A stretch of DNA of 64,000 bases from Haemophilus haemolyticus (GTDB lineage Bacteria; Pseudomonadota; Gammaproteobacteria; Enterobacterales; Pasteurellaceae), in NCBI RefSeq assembly GCF_001679045.1, contig NZ_LYCK01000015.1:62001-126000 (forward strand). Reading direction: 5' to 3'. Position numbers and translations under genes: made by a program. Positions 1 to 9,602 of this stretch are shown here, piece by piece; within the stretch, counting starts at the first letter, position 1; every line of letters starts with the position of its first letter. The notes below the pieces were generated by a model that saw only the letters and a list, made by a program, of their open reading frames with translations, had not been told where the DNA came from and ran no database searches.

Positions 1-4
1 AAAC

Positions 5-36
5 AAAGTGCGGTGAAAATTCACCGCACTTTTGTT
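5..36 (-). terminator. Inverted uptake-signal terminator of tpiA
   Basis: An exact uptake signal (6-14) and its reverse complement (23-31) form a perfect hairpin, extended by the flanking AAA/TTT. On the minus strand it lies just past the tpiA stop and ends in a T-rich stretch. Paired uptake signals acting as intrinsic terminators are a known Haemophilus habit. Confidence 0.85.
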
Positions 37-57
37 GTTATTCTAATTAACTAAAAA

Positions 58-849
58 TTAATTTTTCGCTGCTGCCGCTGCTTTTACAATTACAGCAAAT
101 GCTGGGGCTTTTAATGATGCGCCCCCCACTAATGCACCGTCGATGTCTGGCTGAGCAAATAATTCAGCGGCATTTGCATCATTTACAGAACCGCCGTATT
201 GAATAATCACTTGGTCTGCCACGGCTTGTGATTTTGCTGCGATGTGACCGCGGATAAATGCGTGAACAGCTTGCGCTTGTGCTGGGGTCGCAGATTTTCC
301 AGTACCAATCGCCCAAATTGGTTCGTATGCGATCACTGCACCGTTGAATGCTTCTACACCTAATGCGTTGATCACCGCATCAATTTGACGCGCACACACT
401 TCTTCTGTTTTGCCTGTTTCGTTTTCAGCTTCAGTTTCACCGATACATAATACTGGTACTAAACCAGCTTCTTTTAATGCACCAAATTTTTTCGCTATGA
501 ATTCGTCGCTTTCTTTGTGGTAAGTACGACGCTCAGAGTGGCCAATAATGATGTATTTTGCACCGAAATCTTTTAACATTTCGCTAGAAATATCACCAGT
601 AAATGCACCTTTCACATTGATATCTACGTTTTGTGCACCTAATTGAATTACACTTTTACCGCCACAGCTGCAACCACAACCAGAAAGTGCCGCTTCAGCC
701 GTACCTAAATACATAACAGGGGGGGCAATTGCCACATCACAACCTGTTACATCATGTAATTCTGCTTTTAATCCCTCGATTAATTCTTTGGTGAACGCTT
801 TGGAACCGTTTAATTTCCAGTTACCCATAACTAAAGGACGACGTGCCAT
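58..849 (-). CDS. tpiA: Triose-phosphate isomerase
   Basis: Interconverts dihydroxyacetone phosphate and glyceraldehyde 3-phosphate in cytoplasmic glycolysis and gluconeogenesis. The 263-residue product has the substrate-binding NWKLNG (Lys12), the catalytic His in IIIGHSERR (His104), the catalytic Glu in [11 protein letters not shown] and the phosphate-binding loop near GGSV/ALVGGAS. The open frame extends upstream to 906, but ATG 849 is preceded by TATGGAGAAACAAAA, a good ribosome binding site, and begins the family-typical [12 protein letters not shown]. Compared with the E. coli enzyme (255 residues, from memory) it carries an insertion at residues 58-68 with Cys58, Cys60 and Cys62. It is a single-gene unit closed by the paired-uptake-signal terminator. 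Confidence 0.97.
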   Translation of the reverse strand: MARRPLVMGNWKLNGSKAFTKELIEGLKAELHDVTGCDVAIAPPVMYLGTAEAALSGCGCSCGGKSVIQLGAQNVDINVKGAFTGDISSEMLKDFGAKYIIIGHSERRTYHKESDEFIAKKFGALKEAGLVPVLCIGETEAENETGKTEEVCARQIDAVINALGVEAFNGAVIAYEPIWAIGTGKSATPAQAQAVHAFIRGHIAAKSQAVADQVIIQYGGSVNDANAAELFAQPDIDGALVGGASLKAPAFAVIVKAAAAAKN

Positions 850-1014
850 TTTTGTTTCTCCATAGTTGATAAAATTAACTCGCTTACTATACCAAAATTT
901 CGCCACGATTCTTTGCAGAAGATCATAAAATTAAAAAAATTCTCACAGAAAGATGATTATCTTGTGCTAAAAAGCTACAATTACCTGTATGGAACCAATA
1001 AAAAATAACCAATT

Positions 1015-1449
1015 ATGAAACTTTTCAAAGCTGAACAATGGAATATTGACGTACTTCTTCCTCTTTTTGAAGCCTATCGCCAAGCCTATGGACAAGCAGA
1101 GAATCCAGAACGCACCTTGGCTTTTTTAACTAATCGCATGCGTTTTAATGAAAGTCTGTTTTTTATTGCGGTGGATGAAAATGAAAAGGCTATCGGCTTT
1201 GTGCAACTTTTCCCTCGCCTTTCTTCTTTACAATTACAACGCTATTGGCAAATCACTGATATTTTTGTGTTGGAACATACGCAACAAACAGAAATTTATG
1301 CAGCGTTGATTTCTAAAGCAAAAGATTTTGTGCATTTCACGCAATCCAATCGTTTAGTGGCGGAATTGGAGCAAAATCAATATTCAATGTTGGAATCGGA
1401 AGGGTTTAAATTAAACCCGAAAGAACGTTTATTTGAATTGAGTTTGTAA
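1015..1449 (+). CDS. GNAT-family N-acetyltransferase
   Basis: A 144-residue protein with the general shape of a GCN5-related acetyltransferase: an N-terminal region rich in bulky hydrophobics, a central strand ([19 protein letters not shown], about residues 49-67), then an alpha/beta C-terminus. The acetyl-CoA loop is not the textbook Q/RxxGxG/A, so the call rests on overall pattern and length. The substrate cannot be told. Its TAA stop overlaps the ATG of xerC by one base, so the two genes are probably translationally coupled. The start has only a weak ribosome binding site. Confidence 0.7.
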   Translation: MKLFKAEQWNIDVLLPLFEAYRQAYGQAENPERTLAFLTNRMRFNESLFFIAVDENEKAIGFVQLFPRLSSLQLQRYWQITDIFVLEHTQQTEIYAALISKAKDFVHFTQSNRLVAELEQNQYSMLESEGFKLNPKERLFELSL

Positions 1450-2336
1450 TGCTAACAGCGTTAAATCGTTATTGGGATTATTTGCGGATTGAACGCCAAA
1501 TGAGCCCTCACACGCTCACCAATTATCAACATCAACTTGATGCCATCATCAAAATCTTAGCGCAACAAGATATTCACGCTTGGGCACAAGTGACACCCAG
1601 CGTAGTGCGCTTTATTTTGGCGGAAAGTAAAAAACAAGGCTTAAAAGAAAAAAGCTTGGCTTTGCGTTTATCGGCACTACGGCGATTTCTCAGTTTTTTG
1701 GTGCAACAAGGCGAATTGAAAGTGAATCCCGCCACAGGTATTTCCGCACCGAAACAAGGAAAACATTTACCGAAAAATATGGATGGTGAACAAGTTCAAC
1801 AGTTGCTTGCTAACGATAGCAAAGAGCCGATTGATATTCGTGATCGTGCTATTTTGGAATTAATGTATAGTTCTGGTTTACGTTTATCTGAATTACAAGG
1901 CTTAGATTTAAACAGCATTAATACCCGTGTGCGGGAAGTACGTGTTATTGGGAAAGGCAACAAAGAGCGTGTCGTGCCGTTTGGGCGTTATGCGTCGCAT
2001 GCCATTCAAGAATGGTTAAAAGTGCGGGCATTATTTAACCCAAAAGATGAGGCGTTATTTGTTAGCCAGCTTGGAAATCGCATTTCTCATCGAGCCATTC
2101 AAAAACGTTTGGAAACTTGGGGCATTCGTCAAGGTTTAAACAGCCATCTTAATCCACATAAATTGCGCCATTCTTTTGCGACGCATATGTTGGAAGCCAG
2201 TTCTGATTTACGCGCCGTGCAAGAATTGCTTGGGCATAGCAACCTTTCCACCACACAAATTTATACTCACTTAAATTTTCAACATCTGGCGGAAGTGTAC
2301 GATCAGGCTCATCCAAGAGCGAAACGTAAAAAGTAA
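1449..2336 (+). CDS. xerC: Site-specific tyrosine recombinase XerC
   Basis: With XerD it resolves chromosome dimers at dif during division, working with FtsK. The 295-residue protein has the N-terminal SAM-like core-binding domain (about 1-90) and the C-terminal catalytic domain. Visible catalytic residues are Arg in GLRLSELQG, Lys in IGKGNKER, His and Arg in [12 protein letters not shown], His in GHSNLSTTQ and the nucleophile Tyr in IYTHLNF. Length matches E. coli XerC (298, from memory), and the last domain motif favours XerC over XerD, though the two are close paralogues. The gene overlaps the upstream GNAT gene by one base and converges on mutS through a shared terminator. Confidence 0.92.
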   Translation: MLTALNRYWDYLRIERQMSPHTLTNYQHQLDAIIKILAQQDIHAWAQVTPSVVRFILAESKKQGLKEKSLALRLSALRRFLSFLVQQGELKVNPATGISAPKQGKHLPKNMDGEQVQQLLANDSKEPIDIRDRAILELMYSSGLRLSELQGLDLNSINTRVREVRVIGKGNKERVVPFGRYASHAIQEWLKVRALFNPKDEALFVSQLGNRISHRAIQKRLETWGIRQGLNSHLNPHKLRHSFATHMLEASSDLRAVQELLGHSNLSTTQIYTHLNFQHLAEVYDQAHPRAKRKK

Positions 2337-2367
2337 AAATGCGGTGAAATTTCACCGCACTTTTGTA
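2337..2367. terminator. Bidirectional terminator between xerC and mutS
   Basis: The stem AATGCGGTGAAA / TTTCACCGCACTT contains one exact uptake signal (2354-2362, minus) and one copy with a single mismatch. It is flanked by A-rich and T-rich runs and sits between two convergent genes, so it can end both transcripts. Confidence 0.8.
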
Positions 2368-2372
2368 AGATG

Positions 2373-4958
2373 TTACCCCACCATTTTCTTTAACTGATAC
2401 AAATACGCCAAGGCTTGTTTAGGGCTTAAATCATCGGGATCCAGTCTTTCGATTGCCTCTCTTAGTGCATCCGTTTCTTGTTCAAACAATAATTCACCTT
2501 GAGTGTGATTGGCTTCACGCAATGCCTGAATTTGTTGATCAGCTGAATGGCATGATGTTTTTTCTAATTGTGTCAATTTCTGTTTTGCCAGTTTAATAAC
2601 AGATTGTGGCACGCCAGCCAAAGCTGCAACTGCCAAACCATAACTTTTACTTGCTGCACCATCTTGTACAGCGTGCATAAAGGCGATGGTGTTGTTATGC
2701 TCAAGGGCATCTAAATGAATGTTGGCGATGCCTTCTAGCTGTTCTGGTAACGCGGTTAATTCAAAATAATGGGTGGCAAATAATGTAAGCGAGCGGATTT
2801 TTTTGGCTAACCATTCTGCACAAGCCCAAGCTAAGGATAAGCCATCATAAGTGGATGTTCCACGTCCAATTTCATCAATAAGCACAAGACTTTGCGCAGT
2901 CGCTTGATGAAGAATATTTGCCATTTCAGTCATTTCCACCATAAAGGTTGAACGCCCTGAAGCTAAATCATCAGACGCACCAATTCGAGTAAAAATACGA
3001 TCAATCGGCCCAATTCGCGCGCTGTCTGCCGGCACAAAGCTGCCGATATACGCCAGCAATGTAATTAATGCGGTTTGGCGCATATAAGTACTTTTACCAC
3101 CCATATTTGGCCCAGTGATAACTAACAAATGACGGTTGTGATTTAACTCCACTGGGTTGGCGATGAAAGGATCTTTCAATACTTGTTCCACGACAGGATG
3201 GCGACCATTTTCAATTTTTACGCTCACTTCATCACAGAATGTTGGCATCACGTAATTGAGGGTGTCTGCGCGCTCGGCAAGATTGACCAATACATCCAAT
3301 TCAGAAAGTGCAAGGCTCGCCAGTTGTAATGAACCTAAGTGCGGTAATAATAAATCAAATAATTCATCGTAAAGTTGCTTTTCTAATGCTAACGCTGCAC
3401 CTTTTGATTTCAGCACTTTGTCTTCATATTCTTTGAGTTCAGGAATAATGTAACGCTCTGCATTTTTCAGGGTTTGGCGGCGAACATAATGAATCGGCGC
3501 TTTATGCGCTTGGCCTTGACTAATTTGAATGTAATAACCATGCACTGCATTAAAACCGATTTTTAAGGTGTCAATGCCCGTGCTTTCACGCTCATGTTTT
3601 TCTAGGTTTTCCAAATATTGCGTTGCACCATCAGACAGCATACGCCATTCGTCCAACTCGGCATGGTAACCTTCAGCAATTACGCCACCATCCCGAATTA
3701 AAAGCGGAGGCATTTCAATCAATGCACGTTGCAATAAATCGCATTGCTCGCTGAAATCGGCAATTTGGCTGAAAAGTGCGGTTAAAAATGGCGGTGTTTT
3801 TTGTTGCACAATCGAGCGTAATGCAGGAATTTGTTCTAATGCCGTGCGCAAGCGGGTGAGATCGCGTGGACGCGCTGAACGTAGCGCCACACGCGCTAAA
3901 ATACGCTCCATATCGCCAACTAATTGCAAATAAGGCTGAAGTTCATCGACCAAATCAAAATTCAGAATTTCTGCAATCGCTTGTTGGCGTTGTTTTAATT
4001 TTTCCACATCACGAATAGGCTGATGAATCCAACGTTTCAATAAGCGGCTGCCCATTGGCGTAACGCATTTATCCAATACAGACGCTAGCGTATTTTCTGT
4101 GCCACCCGCAAGATTTTGTGTCAATTCAAGATTTCTGCGAGTGGCTGCATCTAACTGAATGCAGTCTTGGTTTTGAATTAAGCTAATGCTTTGAATATGG
4201 GGTAATGCAGTACGTTGCGTTTCTTTTGCATATTGCAATAAACAACCTGCTGCACTTAAGCCTAGAGGGGATTTTTCCACACCAAAGGCGCGTAAATCTT
4301 TTGTGCCAAATTGGCGATTCAGTAACGTAATGGCGGTGCTGAGTTCAAACTCCCAAATCGGGCGACGGCGTAATCCCTTGAAATGTTCAATCGCAGCCAT
4401 TTCATTAAATTCTTCACAATACAGCAATTCTACGGGGGCAATACGTTGCAATTCAGCACGCAATGTTTCTTTATCTGCAGGTTCACAAAGCTGAAAACGG
4501 CCAGAGGTCATATCTAAAGTGGCTAATCCAAATTTTTCTTTTTCTTGATATACCGCAGCAATCAGATTGTCTTGGCGCTCAGGCAAAAGTGCTTCATCAC
4601 TTACCGTACCTGGTGTGACAATTCGCACAATTTGGCGCTCCACAGGCCCTTTGCTTGTAGCAGGATCGCCAATCTGTTCACAAATCGCCACAGGCTCACC
4701 CAACTGAACCAATTTTGCTAAATAACCTTCCACCGCATGATAAGGCACCCCTGCCATTGGAATTGGTTGCCCTGCAGATTGACCTCGTTTCGTCAAAGAA
4801 ATATCCAACAATGCCGCCGCTTTTTTCGCATCGTCATAAAACAACTCGTAAAAATCCCCCATGCGATAAAACAACAAAATATCTGGATTCTCTGCTTTGA
4901 GTTTTAGATATTGTTGCATCATTGGCGTATGTTGTTGGAAATTTTCTTCGGAAATCAT
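2373..4958 (-). CDS. mutS: DNA mismatch repair protein MutS
   Basis: Recognises mispairs and small loops and recruits MutL. The 861-residue protein begins with domain I carrying the Phe-x-Glu mismatch wedge ([11 protein letters not shown], near residue 38). It then has connector, lever and clamp domains, and the C-terminal ABC-type ATPase with Walker [10 protein letters not shown] (616-624), Walker [17 protein letters not shown] and the [10 protein letters not shown] switch. Length matches E. coli MutS (853, from memory). No frameshift is visible, so the strain is not an obvious MutS mutator. It contains two exact uptake signals. The adjacent nlpD is on the same strand but separated by a terminator. 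Confidence 0.98.
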   Translation of the reverse strand: MISEENFQQHTPMMQQYLKLKAENPDILLFYRMGDFYELFYDDAKKAAALLDISLTKRGQSAGQPIPMAGVPYHAVEGYLAKLVQLGEPVAICEQIGDPATSKGPVERQIVRIVTPGTVSDEALLPERQDNLIAAVYQEKEKFGLATLDMTSGRFQLCEPADKETLRAELQRIAPVELLYCEEFNEMAAIEHFKGLRRRPIWEFELSTAITLLNRQFGTKDLRAFGVEKSPLGLSAAGCLLQYAKETQRTALPHIQSISLIQNQDCIQLDAATRRNLELTQNLAGGTENTLASVLDKCVTPMGSRLLKRWIHQPIRDVEKLKQRQQAIAEILNFDLVDELQPYLQLVGDMERILARVALRSARPRDLTRLRTALEQIPALRSIVQQKTPPFLTALFSQIADFSEQCDLLQRALIEMPPLLIRDGGVIAEGYHAELDEWRMLSDGATQYLENLEKHERESTGIDTLKIGFNAVHGYYIQISQGQAHKAPIHYVRRQTLKNAERYIIPELKEYEDKVLKSKGAALALEKQLYDELFDLLLPHLGSLQLASLALSELDVLVNLAERADTLNYVMPTFCDEVSVKIENGRHPVVEQVLKDPFIANPVELNHNRHLLVITGPNMGGKSTYMRQTALITLLAYIGSFVPADSARIGPIDRIFTRIGASDDLASGRSTFMVEMTEMANILHQATAQSLVLIDEIGRGTSTYDGLSLAWACAEWLAKKIRSLTLFATHYFELTALPEQLEGIANIHLDALEHNNTIAFMHAVQDGAASKSYGLAVAALAGVPQSVIKLAKQKLTQLEKTSCHSADQQIQALREANHTQGELLFEQETDALREAIERLDPDDLSPKQALAYLYQLKKMVG

Positions 4959-5035
4959 CTAATTACCTGCTTTGAAACTGAATAAAGATAGGTTTTGTGG
5001 CGGCTATTTTAGGTGCCGAAAGGGGAAAAAGCTAG

Positions 5036-5084
5036 ATAAAAAAGAGCGGTGAAAATTTGTTGAGATTTTTCACCGCTCTTTTTA
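5036..5084 (-). terminator. Terminator of nlpD
   Basis: A near-perfect stem, AAAAGAGCGGTGAAAAT against ATTTTTCACCGCTCTTTTT, lies immediately past the nlpD stop. It resembles an uptake-signal pair but has GAGCGGT instead of GTGCGGT on both arms. Confidence 0.8.
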
Positions 5085-5092
5085 GAGGAAAA

Positions 5093-6424
5093 TTAACGTC
5101 TTGGAAGGTAACGTACAGGATCCACTGATTTACCTTTATAGCGAATTTCAAAGTGGAGTTTCACGGTATTTGTACCGGAGCTACCCATTTTTGCGATTTC
5201 TTGACCAGCTTTGACTTCTTGTTGATCGGTTACAAGAATTTTGTCGTTATGCGCATAAGCACTTAAGAAATCATCATTATGTTTGATGATGATTAAATTA
5301 CCGTAACCACGTAAAGCATTGCCAGCATACACGACGCGACCTGATGCAGCCGCTTTAACAGCCTGTCCACGAGAACCACTAATATCAATCCCTTTATTTC
5401 CGCCATCAGTATTGGAGAAACCTTGAATGATATTACCTGAAGTCGGCCACTGCCATGCCACATTCGATGCGATTGGTGCAACAACATTGGCATTAATCGG
5501 TGTGCTATTGGTGTTATCTACTGGTGTTGTTGGTACTGATGGTGTTGTTGGTACTGATGGTGTTGTCGCAGGGGCAACAGGTGTTGTTGCAACCGGTACC
5601 ATTGCTGGTGCGCCATTCGCTACACCTGCACCAGATTTAATTGGTCCAATGATTGTGCCATCAGAGCCCATTTGCGTACCATTTGCACCTGGCGTATAGG
5701 TGACGGCTGGTTCTGCAGGTGCTGTCGGTGCAGCCGCCGTAGTTGTTGTCGTTGCTACTGCAGGTTGTTTTACAGGAACCGTTGTTGTCACTGTTTTTGT
5801 GCCACAATTAGAGATTTTTAAAGTTTGACCTAGGCTCAAACTATAAGGCTCTGTCATGTTGTTCAATGCTGCTAATTCTTTTACATCAATCCCCGCCAAG
5901 TAAGCGATTAAGAACATGGTATCGCCTTTGTTTACTTTATAGGTATTGCCTTTGTAAGAGCCTTTTTCAATTTGGCTATAATCTGGTGCATTGGTATTTG
6001 GGTTGCGCGGAACATTAATATGTTGCGAACCTACGCAATCAGAAACTGTTTTAGTGATGGTTTTTGTTTGCACAGCTGGCGCGGGAGCTGGTGTTGGCGC
6101 TACTGGTTTTGGCGCAGGCTGAAAAGCTGGCTGCGCAGGTTTGAATGCCGGTTGAGCTGGCGCTGCTGGCATGGCAGGCTGTTGATAGGTTGGTTGGAAA
6201 TTTGGCTGTGGAGTTTGCACGCCTGTTGGTACACTGCCCATCGCTGGTACTGTGTTTTTTTGAATTTCAGGTTGCCAAGAACCACCCGCACTTTCTCCAT
6301 TTACGGGTTGCATGATGCCAGGGGAAAGATTGCCATCAGCATTGCTGATTGGAGCGGGAGAATTAGAGGTACAAGCCGATAATACAACAAGACTCAAAGG
6401 GAGTAAGAGAAATGATTTTTTCAT
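5093..6424 (-). CDS. nlpD: Lipoprotein NlpD/LppB, degenerate LytM amidase activator
   Basis: Outer-membrane lipoprotein that in E. coli activates the amidase AmiC for daughter-cell separation; in H. influenzae it is known as LppB. The 443-residue sequence has a lipobox (LVVLSAC, Cys18), a long Pro/Ala/Gln-rich linker, a LysM peptidoglycan-binding domain (about 158-204, GDTMFLIAYLAGID) and a C-terminal M23/LytM domain (about 345-443). The M23 zinc ligands look lost: the expected HxGxD reads NKGIDISG and the HLHFE motif reads KLHFEIR, as expected for an activator rather than an enzyme. A TTPSVP hexapeptide is tandemly repeated (DNA 5523-5558). Confidence 0.93.
   Translation of the reverse strand: MKKSFLLLPLSLVVLSACTSNSPAPISNADGNLSPGIMQPVNGESAGGSWQPEIQKNTVPAMGSVPTGVQTPQPNFQPTYQQPAMPAAPAQPAFKPAQPAFQPAPKPVAPTPAPAPAVQTKTITKTVSDCVGSQHINVPRNPNTNAPDYSQIEKGSYKGNTYKVNKGDTMFLIAYLAGIDVKELAALNNMTEPYSLSLGQTLKISNCGTKTVTTTVPVKQPAVATTTTTAAAPTAPAEPAVTYTPGANGTQMGSDGTIIGPIKSGAGVANGAPAMVPVATTPVAPATTPSVPTTPSVPTTPVDNTNSTPINANVVAPIASNVAWQWPTSGNIIQGFSNTDGGNKGIDISGSRGQAVKAAASGRVVYAGNALRGYGNLIIIKHNDDFLSAYAHNDKILVTDQQEVKAGQEIAKMGSSGTNTVKLHFEIRYKGKSVDPVRYLPRR
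5523..5558. repeat. 18-bp tandem repeat inside nlpD
   Basis: The unit GGTGTTGTTGGTACTGAT occurs twice exactly and continues into a partial third copy. It encodes TTPSVP repeats in the linker. Copy-number changes would keep frame and only change linker length. Confidence 0.8.
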
Positions 6425-6447
6425 AGTAATTCCTTATTGTTCCTTTA

Positions 6448-6633
6448 TTATTTCGTTTGCGCTGGCATTGTATTTTTTTGAATTTCTGGCATAAAGCTAC
6501 CGCCAGCAACAGCGCCAGTGCCTTCTACTGGTTGCATGATGCCGTTTGGCAACGCATCTGGATCTTTTACTTGTTCTGATGCACATCCAACTAATACGAA
6601 TCCAGTCATTAAAATAAGACCTAATTTATTCAT
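6448..6633 (-). CDS. Small lipoprotein related to the NlpD N-terminus
   Basis: A 61-residue predicted lipoprotein with a signal peptide and lipobox (FVLVGC, Cys17). Its mature part contains GIMQPVEG and GGSFMPEIQKNTMPA. These closely match GIMQPVNG and GGSWQPEIQKNTVPA near the start of the mature NlpD encoded just downstream on the same strand (23 bp gap). It therefore looks like a partial tandem duplicate of the NlpD N-terminus, or an ancestral segment kept as a separate gene. Function is unknown. A shared partner or shared surface epitope with NlpD is an inference. Confidence 0.8.
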   Translation of the reverse strand: MNKLGLILMTGFVLVGCASEQVKDPDALPNGIMQPVEGTGAVAGGSFMPEIQKNTMPAQTK

Positions 6634-6641
6634 TTTTTATC

Positions 6642-7220
6642 CTAGTTTTTCAATATAAAGTAAGCAATAACAGCCAGTGCCACCACTGACCAACCAATAA
6701 TTTCAATAGATTTCCGCAATTTTGCTGCGAATTTTTCACCGCCCCATGCGGCTAATTTTGCCACTAGCAAGAAGCGCGCTAAACGTGAAACAAATGCGGT
6801 GATAACAAAAGGGAAAAACGCCATTTGCATTACGCCAGAGCAGAGTGTGAAAACCTTGTAAGGAATTGGGCTAAAACCTGCCACAAACACAACTAATACG
6901 CCCCATTGCTCAAACCAATTTATGGCTTTTGCCCAATGCGCACCATATCCCCATTGTTGCACAATGTTTTCTACCCAATCCGTTGCATAATAACCAATTG
7001 CATAACCAATAACTCCACCGATGACAGAAGCAATTGCCGTATAAAATGCAAATTTCACCGCACTTTTGGGCTTTGACATAGACATTGGGATCAACATCAC
7101 ATCAGGTGGAATAGGAAAAAATATCGCCTCGATAAAACTAACAAAAGAGAGCCAGAAAGTCGCAAAGCGGTGCGTTGACCATTGCATAGTTTTATCGTAC
7201 ATCGTACCGAAAATTTTCAT
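6642..7220 (-). CDS. yqaA: DedA/VTT-family inner-membrane protein (YqaA-like)
   Basis: A 192-residue membrane protein with about four hydrophobic helices and the VTT/DedA signature: a Phe-Pro-x-Pro motif (IEAIFFPIPPDVMLIP, about 30-45) and a Gly/Pro re-entrant segment (VVFVAGFSPIPYKVFTL, about 108-124). DedA proteins are membrane transporters or scramblases linked to lipid-carrier and lipid flipping. The pattern is closest to the small E. coli YqaA branch. It is the last gene in the minus-strand series truD-surE-yqaA, 29 bp after surE, which suggests co-transcription. Confidence 0.85.
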   Translation of the reverse strand: MKIFGTMYDKTMQWSTHRFATFWLSFVSFIEAIFFPIPPDVMLIPMSMSKPKSAVKFAFYTAIASVIGGVIGYAIGYYATDWVENIVQQWGYGAHWAKAINWFEQWGVLVVFVAGFSPIPYKVFTLCSGVMQMAFFPFVITAFVSRLARFLLVAKLAAWGGEKFAAKLRKSIEIIGWSVVALAVIAYFILKN

Positions 7221-7249
7221 ATTTCTTCTCTATTTAATAAAACGCGCCA

Positions 7250-7990
7250 TTATTCCTGCTCTAACCAATCTTGTAAAGCCGAAAGTGAATGATGTGCAGT
7301 AAGATCTGCCTGAATTGGCGTGATAGACACATAACCATTTTTCACTGCATGGAAATCTGTTCCTTCGCTTTCATCCTCAGGTAATGCTGAAGGGCCAATC
7401 CAATAAATGGTTTCATCACGAGGATCCCTTTGTTTAATGACTTCTGCAGACGAAGCACGGTAACCCAAACGACATACCTTGTAACCCTTTAATTCTTCAA
7501 AAGGTAAATCTGGCACATTAATATTAATAATTTCACGAGGATTTAATAATTGATGATGTAATTTTGGAATGAGATCACACACGACTCGCGCTGCTGTTTC
7601 ATAATGTTGACGACCATCTAAGGAAACCGCAATAGCAGGTAACCCTAAATGGCGACCTTCAAGGGCTGCTGCTAATGTGCCAGAATAAATCGTATCATCG
7701 CCCATATTACAACCCGCATTAATGCCTGATACCACTAAATCCACTTGGCCAGATAAAAATCCATTTAACGCTAAATGTACACAATCTGCTGGTGTACCAT
7801 TCACACAATAATCGCCATTGTCTAAATGGCGTGGGCGTAGTGGCTCCACTAATGTGAGCGAGCTTGATGCTGCACTTCGATTACGATCGGGTGCAACAAC
7901 AATGACTTCTGCAATTTTTCTTAATTCTGTTGCTAAAACTTGAATGCCTTCCGCGTGAAAACCGTCATCATTACTGACTAAAATTCGCAT
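7250..7990 (-). CDS. surE: 5'/3'-nucleotidase SurE
   Basis: Survival protein that dephosphorylates 5'- and 3'-nucleotides and short polyphosphate. The 246-residue protein shows the metal-binding N-terminus [11 protein letters not shown] (Asp8, Asp9), the loop [10 protein letters not shown] and the conserved [18 protein letters not shown] block with the Asn ligand. Length fits the family (about 250). It sits 9 bp after truD, the same pairing as in E. coli and other gammaproteobacteria, so it is almost certainly in one operon with truD. Confidence 0.96.
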   Translation of the reverse strand: MRILVSNDDGFHAEGIQVLATELRKIAEVIVVAPDRNRSAASSSLTLVEPLRPRHLDNGDYCVNGTPADCVHLALNGFLSGQVDLVVSGINAGCNMGDDTIYSGTLAAALEGRHLGLPAIAVSLDGRQHYETAARVVCDLIPKLHHQLLNPREIININVPDLPFEELKGYKVCRLGYRASSAEVIKQRDPRDETIYWIGPSALPEDESEGTDFHAVKNGYVSITPIQADLTAHHSLSALQDWLEQE

Positions 7991-7999
7991 TGTATTTCC

Positions 8000-9019
8000 T
8001 TATGCTTCTGTATAATTTACTAACTCACGAACCAATGCCGTGGCATAACTGCCCGCAGGCAAATAAAATTTCAAACGTAAGCCTTCTGGCTCAAATGCCC
8101 AAGAAAAGGCTTTTGCTTTCATCAATAATGGGCGACGTGCTGCCTTCATTCTTTCTTGTTTCATTAAAGGATCGAAAACTGAATGTTGATTTACGATTTC
8201 ATTTTCAATATCGCTTGCGGCCAACACATCTTCGCCAATTAAAGGGGCGGTGAGTAAAATATCTTGATTTTCTAACCGCACTTGCAAGGCATTTAAGTCT
8301 TCTTTTTCATCCGCTTTGAACCAACTGTGCGAACCGGCTAATTGCACAATATCGTTTGGCAAAACTTGATTTGTTGCGCCCTTTTCGATACGTGCAGCCA
8401 CAACTAGATTAAAAATTTCACTGCGCGCAGCGGAAAGATAAAAACTGCGTTTTTTGCGATCTTTTACCTTGATTTCCCCTTGCGCCCAACGCAATGCTTG
8501 CGTGAGGTTATGACCATCCCGACCAAAACGTTGTTCCGTAAAATAATTGGGGAAACCAAAATTTGCCACAAAATCTAACCGCGCTTTAAGCCCATCAGAT
8601 TCTTCTGCTCCGCGTAATAAAATATCGAAATAATTTCCCTCAAGGCTACCCGTGCGAATTTTTCGATTATGTCGAGTAACCGTTAAAATCTCTACGCCAT
8701 CTAATTCAAATTGACTGAAATCGGGCGTTTCCATTCCAGGCATTTGTAAACAAAACCATTGTTCTGTCACTGCTCGACGATCTTTCAACCCAGCATATCC
8801 CATATTGCGTTCAGAAACACCAGCAAATTTAGCTAATTTTTCGCCAACAAATAAGGTGTTGCAATCTGTTTTGCGTACATACAACGCAACAAATTCCCCT
8901 TGGCCTGACATTTCATAGCCTAAATGCTCTTTTACAATAAAATCCGCACATTCAGCCTTTAAAAGTGCGGTGGTTTTTGGCGGTGTTTTTAATGCCAAAT
9001 AAGGGAGTTGTTCGAGCAT
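8000..9019 (-). CDS. truD: tRNA pseudouridine(13) synthase TruD
   Basis: Makes pseudouridine 13 in tRNA-Glu. The 339-residue protein carries the TruD catalytic motif [16 protein letters not shown] with the nucleophilic Asp near residue 80, and the family signature [19 protein letters not shown] (about 155-173). The TRUD insertion domain lies in the C-terminal half. Two exact uptake signals lie inside the gene. First gene of the truD-surE-yqaA series. Its start region is divergent from rraB, with only about 100 bp between them. Confidence 0.95.
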   Translation of the reverse strand: MLEQLPYLALKTPPKTTALLKAECADFIVKEHLGYEMSGQGEFVALYVRKTDCNTLFVGEKLAKFAGVSERNMGYAGLKDRRAVTEQWFCLQMPGMETPDFSQFELDGVEILTVTRHNRKIRTGSLEGNYFDILLRGAEESDGLKARLDFVANFGFPNYFTEQRFGRDGHNLTQALRWAQGEIKVKDRKKRSFYLSAARSEIFNLVVAARIEKGATNQVLPNDIVQLAGSHSWFKADEKEDLNALQVRLENQDILLTAPLIGEDVLAASDIENEIVNQHSVFDPLMKQERMKAARRPLLMKAKAFSWAFEPEGLRLKFYLPAGSYATALVRELVNYTEA

Positions 9020-9125
9020 GGTTAAGGTTTTTTTTATAGAAAATAATTGCGCGAAATTTTATGCGACTTTTGGTGATTTATCCACTAAAATAACCGCAAT
9101 TTTGTTCTTGTTGAAGGATTTTATT

Positions 9126-9548
9126 ATGTCAAAATTGGCTGAATTACAAGCAGAAACCCGTGAAATTATCACTGATTTACTTAACGATGGTAGTGACCCG
9201 GACGCGCTTTATATTATTGAGCATCACATTGCTCATCACGATTTTGATTTGTTAGAAAAAATCGCGGTAGATGCATTTAAAGCCGGTTATGAAGTTTCCG
9301 AAGCAGAAGAATTTGAAGATGATGATGGCAAACCAATTTTCTGTTTTGACATTATCAGTGAAGTAGAATTAAAAGCGGAAATTATTGATGCGCAACAAAA
9401 AGAAATCCTTCCGTTATTAGAAAAACATAAAGGCATTTATGATGGTTGGGGCACCTATTTTGAAGATCCGAATGCCGATGACGATGAATACGGCGATGAT
9501 GGGGAATTTTTTGATGATGAAGATGTCGAAGAGCCTCGTGTGCATTAA
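9126..9548 (+). CDS. rraB: Ribonuclease E inhibitor RraB
   Basis: The product (140 residues) binds RNase E and alters its activity and degradosome composition. It is very acidic, ending in runs of Asp/Glu, and begins MSKLAELQAETREIITDLL, typical of RraB/YjgD. The open frame runs back to 9018, but that extension is Phe/Lys-rich and unlike the family. ATG 9126 has an AAGGA ribosome binding site 8 bases upstream, so I chose it. A paired-uptake-signal terminator follows. Confidence 0.9.
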   Translation: MSKLAELQAETREIITDLLNDGSDPDALYIIEHHIAHHDFDLLEKIAVDAFKAGYEVSEAEEFEDDDGKPIFCFDIISEVELKAEIIDAQQKEILPLLEKHKGIYDGWGTYFEDPNADDDEYGDDGEFFDDEDVEEPRVH

Positions 9549-9555
9549 TCATTCT

Positions 9556-9592
9556 TTTTAACCGCACTTGATAAGTGCGGTTATTTTTTTAG
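9556..9592 (+). terminator. Inverted uptake-signal terminator after rraB
   Basis: Exact uptake signals at 9561-9569 (minus) and 9573-9581 (plus) form a tight hairpin with a 3-base loop, followed by TTATTTTTTT. Confidence 0.85.
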
Positions 9593-9602
9593 GAGTTTCA
9601 AT

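Noticed and set aside
5427-6382. Open frames opposite nlpD
   Set aside because: They mirror the Pro/Ala/Thr-rich linker; no start signal or family pattern.
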